Assembly (NCBI GenBank): GCA_001986395.2
Contig: MQVO02000003.1
Span: 434,001 to 498,000 of the forward strand
DNA from: Irpex lacteus
Taxonomy: Eukaryota > Basidiomycota > Agaricomycetes > Polyporales > Irpicaceae
Reading direction: 5' to 3'
Length of the DNA: 64,000 nt
Part shown: piece after piece, positions 56,443 to 64,000 of the stretch
Layout: every line of letters starts with the position of its first letter
How positions within the stretch are numbered: position 1 is the stretch's first letter
Translations under genes and position numbers: made by a program
The notes under the pieces: model-generated
Databases searched by the model: none
What the model saw: only the letters and a program-made list of their open reading frames with translations
Told to the model about the DNA's origin: nothing

Positions 56443-57712
56443 ATAAGAAGCTTGGGGCGGACAATCATCAGATGGGTGGCTTGGCGTATGCAGGATTAAT
56501 GGATATCGTTGTTCGGTGCGGTGTCTGTCTAGCTTTTGGCTTGCCACATGTTGCGAAGAGGGAGTGACCCGAGAGAGACCCCCTGACTGGTGTATGCTGT
56601 GTATCACTTACCGGAGATTAATATTTTTGGTGTTGTCGTTGTTAGAGTAGATGAATAAATTAATCGATCAGGCACTAGGGAGAGCGGTGCGGCATCAAAA
56701 ACCGCTTGGAAAGATTTACCTCGAAGGAGGGGGCCACATGCGATTGTGGTGAATGCGAAGGAGGTCTGAACGCCGATGGTACCGAGAAATGTACCTGAGC
56801 CGCCGACTGGGCCGGGCGGACGGAGGTATGTTGTACGAGAATACAGGCCTCGAGGAGACGACTGCCGGCTGGACCTCGAGGACCTTGCGTATTTGTGAGC
56901 AGGTTATGACCAAAGAAGCTGGGGACGACAGAAAGCTAATTAAATGAATGACGTGTGGAGGTACATGTTGTGTCCGTAATGGGTGGTTTGGTGTTTTTCT
57001 TGTGGAAGAGGAAGAGGACGGAGGCTTTTGGAGGAGTGCACGTGATCGTCGGTGTTCCGTAGGGCGAAGATGGGTGTGTCTAGATTATTGACCGACTCAC
57101 GGCTGATAACAAGAGTCTGCTCGGACGTGTCGGGATTATGGCGTCTGCTGTTGTGTTTACAGCACGGCGAGGCCCGCGAAGCAGATGCACAAAGAGGGGT
57201 CGTAATGGAGTGTGGGAGGGAGGATAAGTGCGAGTTTGACGAGGGAACGGGGTGCTGAAATGCGGGGATGGCTGAATGCCAGGTTGGGTAGGCCAGCACA
57301 GGCGCCGGACGACGTAGTCAGACGGATTCGGCAGGTGCAGGCTCGCTGGACTGAGTTCCTGGACTGAGTTGACGGGCTGAGTTATTTCGACGAGTTGTCA
57401 ATTCGCCTGTTAGACTGAGTTCTGGGTTTCTTTGCAAGAACACCCTCCGGATCACGGGGTGTCTGCCAGGGAAAAAATCAAGAATATCGAGCATCCATGG
57501 GTCTGCAACCCAAGTGCCGCTGGACAAAGATTCACAGCCTGCCGATGCCAGTCGGCGGTATGTCTATATCTGTCCCTCTACTTCATCGGCCGCTCTGCCC
57601 CTTCCCCGCTATTTCATCTCTCTGACCGCCATCTACTATCTACTTACTACTTCATCCAACATTGCCCTCAAGCTCACCGTCCTCGCCGTCGTCCACCATC
57701 GCTCTACTCGCA
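56443..57712. other. Intergenic region between SSL2 and the bZIP gene
   Basis: The 3' flank of SSL2 and the promoter of the bZIP gene. The last ~150 bp before 57713 are CT-rich. Short frames only. Confidence 0.5.
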
Positions 57713-58826
57713 ATGTCCTCCAAGCGTGGCCGCAAGCGCAACGACAACCTGCCTCCTAACCGTGCAAGAGACGTCCAACGAGCATTTCGTGCTCGGCGCG
57801 CAGCTCATCTCGAGGTTCGTCCCCCGTTCTCTCCAAACAATGTCGCTCTGACCATCGCGTACACTGCCCCTTGTTTTAACGCTCGTCCCCGGATACCCTC
57901 GGAAATGTTAATTAGGCTCTCGAGCAACGAGTATCTGAGCTCGAGGAGGAAAACAACACCCTGCGAGCAGCTCTCAATCTGCCCCCGGCGAACAGCCACC
58001 TCTGGGAAAGGGCCCAACCGGCAAGGACAAGCCCAAGCCTTATGCGCCTCGCTCGGCCACAGCCCTGACTTCTTTGGTCACGGAGCCTAATCTTGCCTCG
58101 GGTTCTGCCCTGTCCCAAATGCCCATGCCACCCTCCAGTCGTACAGAGTCCCCGTCGTCTGGATCGACCCGGACGCACTCGCTTTCACCGTCTTCACTTT
58201 CCGCTGTTCTCAATCCAAATGGACAGCCAGGAGCTATGCCCGACAACTCTGCGTGGGACGATGGGATGTTCGGAGGCGGAAGAGAAAGGGCAGACATCCA
58301 GCCATCCCCCGTATCGAATTCATATCCCGTCACGCCCGTCTCGAGCAACGCCAGTCAACCCCCGTATCCCTTCCCAAACTCAAACCAGTCGTCTTCGCGG
58401 CCGTCCGTATCGACCTACGGACTGCAGATGCCCCAGAATTACCCTCACAGCGCGGACAGACCTGCAGGCGAGGGCTACTCGGACTCGTTATTCGACCGAC
58501 GATTCCACTTTGCACAATCAAATTACCCAGATAACTCGCATTCAAACTTCCACGCACAATCCCCGACATCTGCCGTTTCCCTCCCTCCTCATCGAGCAAA
58601 TTCCGCTACCAGCCTGCAGAACCTCAGTTTCGCGCACCGACGGTCAATCACCGAGCCGCAGGCGCTGCGTACCGCTCTGATGGGCGGGATGCCGGGCATG
58701 ATGGGACATTCGCATTCGAGCCCAGGGAAGGGCCCCTCGAGCATGTCAGAAACCGTGGGTCATTTGAGAGCGGCAGAGTTTGACGTGGATCCTAGAGTAA
58801 ATCAGCTGAACACGCTTCCGTCGTAG
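57713..58826 (+). CDS. bZIP-like transcription factor
   Basis: Two exons are visible, 57713-57814 and about 57916-58826. Exon 1 and the start of exon 2 encode MSSKRGRKRND, NRARDVQRAFRARRAAHLE and ALEQRVSELEEENNTLR, a basic region followed by a heptad coiled coil. QRAFRxR matches Yap/Pap1-type fungal bZIPs, but the Asn expected four residues before Gln is replaced by Ala. The rest is a Ser/Pro-rich, probably disordered region, ending RVNQLNTLPS. A frame switch occurs at about 57982-57996, next to a run of five C: the downstream frame (LGKGPTGKDKPKPYAPRS) is clearly coding, so one base appears to be missing. Target genes are unknown. Confidence 0.8.
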
Positions 58827-59892
58827 TGTCCCCCTCCATCTGCCGTCTAGTCTACTGCTGTTTTCTTGCAATTCCCAAGGACTTTCGTACACGAGCATTG
58901 TATCGTTACTTACCGTTGATAAAGCTTTTCGGGTTTCACGCGCTGCCATCGTATACATCAGCATCCAGCATTTTTTCTCTCGCTCTCGCTCTTCCAAAGT
59001 TACTAGAATCACAATAATACTTGTAACAACTCTGCGTAGCACCCTGACTTATTCGTCACGTATAGTTTTCTCTTGTCCCATTCCGGTCACGTACCGCTAG
59101 TAGAATGTCGATAAACTGTAATTCGCCTTCACGTAGCTAGACGCTATTATGTTCTGCCGCATGTGCTTCGCGGTCCAGCACGATGGAAGAGGCCGAAGAA
59201 CCTTGCTGAATACAGAGAAGCTCAATGATGTCTCCCATCAAACTTCGTGCATCGTGTATAAACCCTGTTTACCCAGATTGGACTCAGGCACGCGTTACAC
59301 AGAGTCGTGACGGCCACATGTACTCCCTCCTCACGCGTAAAAACGTATCCTATGTATAACGTGTGCGAGTCGCCGCTAGAAAACAATGCTCGAAGATATG
59401 TACAGTTCCATAGTGTGTTGCACGACGTCAACGGCAACGGTGATTCCCGCTGACACACGCAGCTTGTATCCAAGATACCGTTTGGGCTCGAGGCATGCGC
59501 GAAGGCTGTATGTCATCTCCATCTGGCGGAGAATTACCCAGCGGATGACCCCGTGGACGTCGGTCAACAAAAGGCCATGTTCAATCCCAATCTGGTCAAG
59601 TGGCCAGCCGTCCCGTACTTGCTGCGCTGCAGCGCCGTTCCGGTTAGCGGGGAATAACAGACGGTCATGGTGTCAAAAGTCCTTCACAGTCTGCTGTACA
59701 GCCCGTGGCGAGGAGCCCAGGGTGATGATTAGTGTAGCTTATAGTAATCCGAGACTTGTTGGATCGCATTCTAGAGCTGTCGGCGCCGCACACAGCCCAG
59801 ACCCAAGCAACGCAGAGAGCGGTTATCAGAATGGTCATATTCAGAAGAAGCAATGGGAATGCGCGTACGTACCCGGCCTCATTGCAGCGCGG
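58827..59892. other. Convergent intergenic region between bZIP and UNG1
   Basis: About 1 kb of 3' flanks. The frames at 59386-60030 lie antisense to or outside UNG1 exons and have no motif. Nothing else is seen. Confidence 0.5.
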
Positions 59893-61509
59893 TTACTCTC
59901 GTGCCCCAAGGGTGCACCAATCCACACAGCCGTCTTGACCGTACTTTGCCTCCAACCACTCGTTGGCCTTCTTAAAATGACCGTTCCCCAAGAAGCCTCT
60001 ACTGGCACTCAAGGGCGATGGATGCTGTAATATGTCGGAAACGATAATCAGAAACCAGGGTACTGATGTCGTACGGAGAGTCAAACACACGCACAGCGCT
60101 GGTCAGGATGAGATGTTTTGTCTACGTAATCATCGATTTCAGTCAGAGAGGAGCGGACATGGGCTCGTGAGTAAAAACAGACGATCGCACCTTGTTCAGT
60201 TTCGCTACGCGTTTGGCTGCCCAGGCTCCCCACGCGAGAAAGACGATCCCTCGGCCGTGACCTGCAAGAACATCACCTTGTGAGGGGAGGTTCGCCCCGC
60301 CGTATTTGTCGATGACATCAACCACTTTGTCCGTGAACTCTTCCCAACCTTTGCCAGAGTGGGAACCGGCTTCATTGGCCTTCACGGTCAGACATGTATT
60401 GAGAAGCAGAACCCCGTTCTGTGCCCACGCAGTCAGGTTCCTTTCACAGATCTGTCAGATTACAACCGAGGGCATGATGCTGGGCACGGCTATTATTCAC
60501 GTACCCATGTTGAGGCATGCTGAATTCCGGGTATTCATTCTGAATTTCCTTATAGATCTGCCCACGACGTCGAACAGTCAGACTGCGTTCAAGCCTTAAG
60601 AAGCTAGTGAGAGTCGACCGAGAGGATCGGACTCACGTTTCGCAGCGATGGAGGGATTGCCACCCCATGAGGCACAGAGAAACTCAGACCTATACGACGA
60701 AGTTGAAGCGACGGAGCAGTTTAATGAACGCAATGAGGCGACACTGACCATGAGCCTGCTTGGGACCATGGTAGGGATCTTGACCTATAATGACAACCTT
60801 GACACGCCCGAGCGGAGTGAGGTTCGACCAGGAATAGATGTTTTGGGCTGTGCCAGTTGTTAGTGCGGGGCACGGCACGGCAAATGCCTAATTTAATGAA
60901 CTCACGGGCTGGATAGACCTTCACGTTGTTCGGTGTGTCGGATGCTCCTCTCACGCCTTGGTCCCAAAGAAACTGTTTCAGCTTGAGAAAATACGGCTTC
61001 GTGATCTCGTCCTTTAAAACTTTGAGCCTGTCGTCGGTTCAGGATCGCGCTTCTCAGAGATACGGATCGTTACGATTTTATCGAACTCACCAGCTCTTTC
61101 CCATGGTATCGCACTCCAACGCAAGAAGCCGCTTTTCGGTGTCCGACAATGCCTCGACATATGCAGACAAAGAGAACGGGATGGAGTTGAGGGTCTGCCC
61201 ACCCTTGGTGCCAGCAGCAGCGATGCGTTGCGACGTCTGCACAGTCGAAGACGACGACTTTTCCACCTTGACTTTCTTTGCACTTGGCTGAGAACCTGCC
61301 CCAGAAAACATGTCCATGAGGGTTGCCTGCCTCTTGGTCGATGTCTTTGCCACTGCACCGCCTTTCGACGCGCTTTTGGTGGTGGTGTTGCTTGTTTGCG
61401 ACGCGACTGCCACCGTGGCATCCTCAGCCTCGCCAGCGGGCTCCGTGGCTTGGGAAGACGGCGGTGCTTCTAAATCCTCCAAGTACACGATGGTCTTCTT
61501 CTCTGCCAT
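59893..61509 (-). CDS. UNG1: Uracil-DNA glycosylase
   Basis: Base-excision repair enzyme that removes uracil from DNA. The start at 61509 gives [14 protein letters not shown]. The N-terminal ~100 residues are disordered, with [10 protein letters not shown] (60-68), a PIP-box-like motif that may bind PCNA, then a lysine-rich KKVKVEK. The catalytic domain follows over about six exons: [40 protein letters not shown] (catalytic Asp loop), [45 protein letters not shown] (Leu/His loop) and HFKKANEWL. The protein ends TLGARE. All junctions keep frame, so the gene is intact. It is convergent with the bZIP gene. Confidence 0.95.
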
Positions 61510-62339
61510 GTTGCACTATTCGAGAGGCAGTTGTGGCTTGACGGTGAGAACGTGGCGAAAGAGGTCAAAGTCAGAACCAGCCTCCGTCCGAGTACTAGTC
61601 TCCTTAAGGCGCGCTCATTTATTCACGCCACGACGCGTTAGCCGATCATTTATCCACGTGGATTAGTAGTATAAAGAAATGTTATTCTCTTTGATAATTC
61701 GACGAGTGGTTTATAGCTCGCAGTATAGCCCGTAGTATCGCAATTGCACACACAAATATCGGGCAAATATCGCTGGCAAGCAAACCACCCACTTTAGCCA
61801 ACTACTTTCAGGTAATGAACTGTCCATACCCTGTGATGTATGAGCTTGGAAGCCCCAGGGGAAATCAATCTCAGAATTTCACCAAATTCATGAACCTGAT
61901 CTGGAGCTCAGGCAGCTGATGGTTCCTGTGCTGGACTGTCTGCTGCACAGTCTTCCCATCCTCCACTTCTGCGGAAATGTCGTCTCTCGGCCGTCGAGCT
62001 GTGACAGGCCTGTGATTCTCCGATGGCACGTTCATGGGCGCTTCACGTCCAGAAATAGAAATTGCCGACGTACGACTGGTCCAAAGCCAGCGCGCTCTTC
62101 ATTTTGTCGTGCAGACTCTTCTTGTCCAACTTGTCCTCGACAGTCACCCACGCGTGCGTGTGAGCACCATTTGACACGTTCTCGTATGTCGCCGAGCTAA
62201 TTTGTAGACAATCTTTGTGCAGGACGGCAATCGGGCACTAGCACACGACGTGGCCGGCGCCAGTAATCTTCGCAGTAAAGCCTGACAGCAGCTAGTTGCA
62301 GGCAAAGCAGAAACCACTCGCACGTAAACTTGTTCGACA
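61510..62339. other. Intergenic region upstream of UNG1
   Basis: The shared upstream region of UNG1 and the following plus-strand gene, whose true 5' exon may lie here. No ATG-bearing exon could be supported. Confidence 0.45.
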
Positions 62340-64000
62340 TAGTCTGTCCACCGTGCCGCGCGCTCATTCCTCCCCGTCGCCACCCGCGTCCAAGCATGCC
62401 TCTGGACGTGCGGACTCAAGAAGGAGAACAGGTCGTCGGAGACTAGGTTCCACAACTCAGCCACAGAAACCGCGGGTGCAGCAGGGCTGGAGTACAAGCT
62501 ACCAGGCGGGGTCTTCTGGGTGCGTGTTCTGATACCGGCTAGGTTCCACTGTCATTGACACGTTCATACTCAGTTCAGATTCGGAAACAGTGTCGGGCGA
62601 GGATGATTCTGACAACGACATACAGAGAACCCGCGGGCGAAACGAGGCTCAGCATGCGCTCGGGAATGGCACGAGGAGAGTCTTACCCCCAAATGGAAGA
62701 AACAGTGAAGCAGTGCGGAACGGTGCGGAGCCATCGTCTGACTCGCACTCGCAATCTGGCGGTTCTAGGAGAAACAGCCCTACCAGAGGATCGTTACGAG
62801 AGCCATTCACTCGGCCGCGATCGCCCGCCCTTCAAACACTAAGCGGTACATTTACGCTACCTCATCGAACGCAGTCCCCGGCGATCCCCCAGCGAACCAG
62901 GCATACTTTTCTGCCACCCACACGCGCGATGCTCCCGGGTGCAGTGAACGTCACATTTCGAATACCGTTTACCATGTCATATTGGATGGTGGACATAGAC
63001 GTGAGACAGGCCGCGGAGAACTGTCTTCTGCTAGTCTCTCTTGGATATGGCGCGGACAAACTAAGAGCGGTCGCTGGAGATCCGTTCTCTCCTGATATGT
63101 GGTGTTCAATAGGTGAGAACCGTCTTAGCGGACCGTACATGTGGAGAAGCTGACAGGCGTACCAGAAATCACTCTACTCATCATTGCATCGATAATTTAT
63201 TATTGTATTACCCGTTTGGCGTGGCACAAGGTAATCGTTCCTCCCAACATAGACCCTAATACAACACAACCTCCGCGGCCTGGCTCGCCTCGTCCGAATG
63301 AGGGCCGGCGTGGCGCTCCGATACTCGCGACTAGTCTCAATAAGAAGGAAGAAACAGGCTTCTTATGGATGACGGTGCCCAAAAACTATCGGTAGGTCAC
63401 ATACTACGGCGCTTGGTGAACTACATTGTTTACTGAGAACTCCCATAGGGACGCAGCAGATGATGGGATCTTGACAGGCTTGTTGGGCGGGCCACTCATT
63501 GTTACGGCACTGCTCTATCTCACCATCCGGTGGTCGCAATCATCCGATAGTGCTCCGCTGCCCTCGAACTGGCTCATTGAGAACCCTAGGGTGCTGTCAA
63601 ACAACACTTATCCGCGCACCGCCCTCGAAGCCCTGCTGGTCTCCCGGAGGAGCCTCATCAGTCTGTCAACGTTCTGCTCGACCATCCTGATTGTACATGT
63701 CTGCGCATCCCGCATTACAGAAGCCCGTCACCGTCGGAAGATCAAAGTGCCCGATGGCGAATTGAGTCACGTCCCGCGAAAGGAAGGGCGGAGAGCATAC
63801 CTCTATGTTCTATTCGCAGTGTCTGTGACGTTGTGGATTCTGTGCGTGAAAATCGCACTTGCCGAGGCCCAGCTGGGGATATGGCAAGGTGGGTGACCAC
63901 GCCACATTAATTTTGGTAGAAGTCTTCTCACACGTTGCCCCAGGCCTGCGGAATAGCGAGGTCGTTGCCGCCTCGCTGTTCTACCAATTCACACTGTATA
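62340..64000 (+). CDS. Multi-pass membrane protein, partial (possible dolichol kinase-like)
   Basis: The start is not resolved and the 3' end runs off the window. A Ser/Arg-rich, disordered N-terminal part (about 62340-62930) spans an intron ending near 62573 and continues as SGEDDSDNDIQRTRGRN. Hydrophobic helices follow: ITLLIIASIIYYCI, LLGGPLIVTALLYLTI, LSTFCSTILIVHVC and LYVLFAVSVTLWILCVKIAL. After the intron 63893-63943 the frame continues GLRNSEVVAASLFYQFTLY. The alternation of helices and the SLFYQFTLY segment suggest a Sec59/dolichol kinase-type ER protein, but this is a guess. Joining WCSIGENRLSGPY to EKLTGVPEI needs a one-base shift near 63140, or an unrecognised intron. Confidence 0.5.

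Overview
The window is nuclear DNA of a filamentous basidiomycete, most likely an Agaricomycete. Genes on both strands are broken by many 45-90 bp introns with GT..AG ends. Most recognisable proteins are fungal orthologues (Dbp6, cyclin B, Erg3, Rae1, Rcm1, BBP, Ssl2/XPB, Ung1). Mushroom-type families (F-box-like proteins, DUF6534 seven-helix membrane proteins) are also present. No operons, CRISPR arrays or bacterial signals are seen.

Layout. 0.5-3.2 kb: DBP6 RNA helicase (-). 3.2-7.6 kb: gene-poor. 7.7-9.9 kb: an FHA/G-patch protein followed by two decayed tandem copies of its 3' end. 10.1-11.0 kb: single-pass membrane protein. 11.8-13.6 kb: B-type cyclin, then an unusual pyrimidine-rich tract. 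15.6-20.9 kb: Yor1-like ABCC transporter (-). 21.8-22.6 kb: short F-box-like gene (-). 22.8-25.3 kb: cytochrome b5/acyl-CoA dehydrogenase fusion (-). 25.7-27.5 kb: MFS drug-type transporter (-). 28.1-29.5 kb: a non-coding element with terminal inverted repeats. 30.8-39.0 kb: three tandem DUF6534 genes (+). 39.8-40.2 kb: small hydrophilic protein. 40.4 kb: intron-containing tRNA-Arg(CCG) (-). 40.6-42.1 kb: RAE1 (+). 43.1-44.5 kb: ERG3 (-). 45.7-47.7 kb: class A DnaJ (-), divergent from RCM1 (+, 48.4-50.6 kb). 50.9-52.7 kb: branchpoint-binding protein (-), divergent from SSL2/XPB (+, 53.0-56.4 kb). 57.7-58.8 kb: bZIP-like factor (+). 59.9-61.5 kb: UNG1 (-). 62.3-64.0 kb: a multi-pass membrane protein (+) that runs off the window.

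The most unusual feature is the DUF6534 cluster. I could reconstruct all three paralogues as 20-exon genes. Exon lengths are almost perfectly conserved, including coding microexons of 10, 12, 14, 16, 18 and 19 nt. The DnaJ gene has an even shorter exon, 6 nt, encoding the DK of its HPDKNP motif.

A caution for users: SSL2 carries about eight single-base frame disruptions. Single ones appear in BBP, the bZIP gene and the acyl-CoA dehydrogenase gene. Many lie in homopolymers while neighbouring genes are intact, so I read most as consensus errors rather than gene death. Exon boundaries given here come from reading the sequence, without transcripts.
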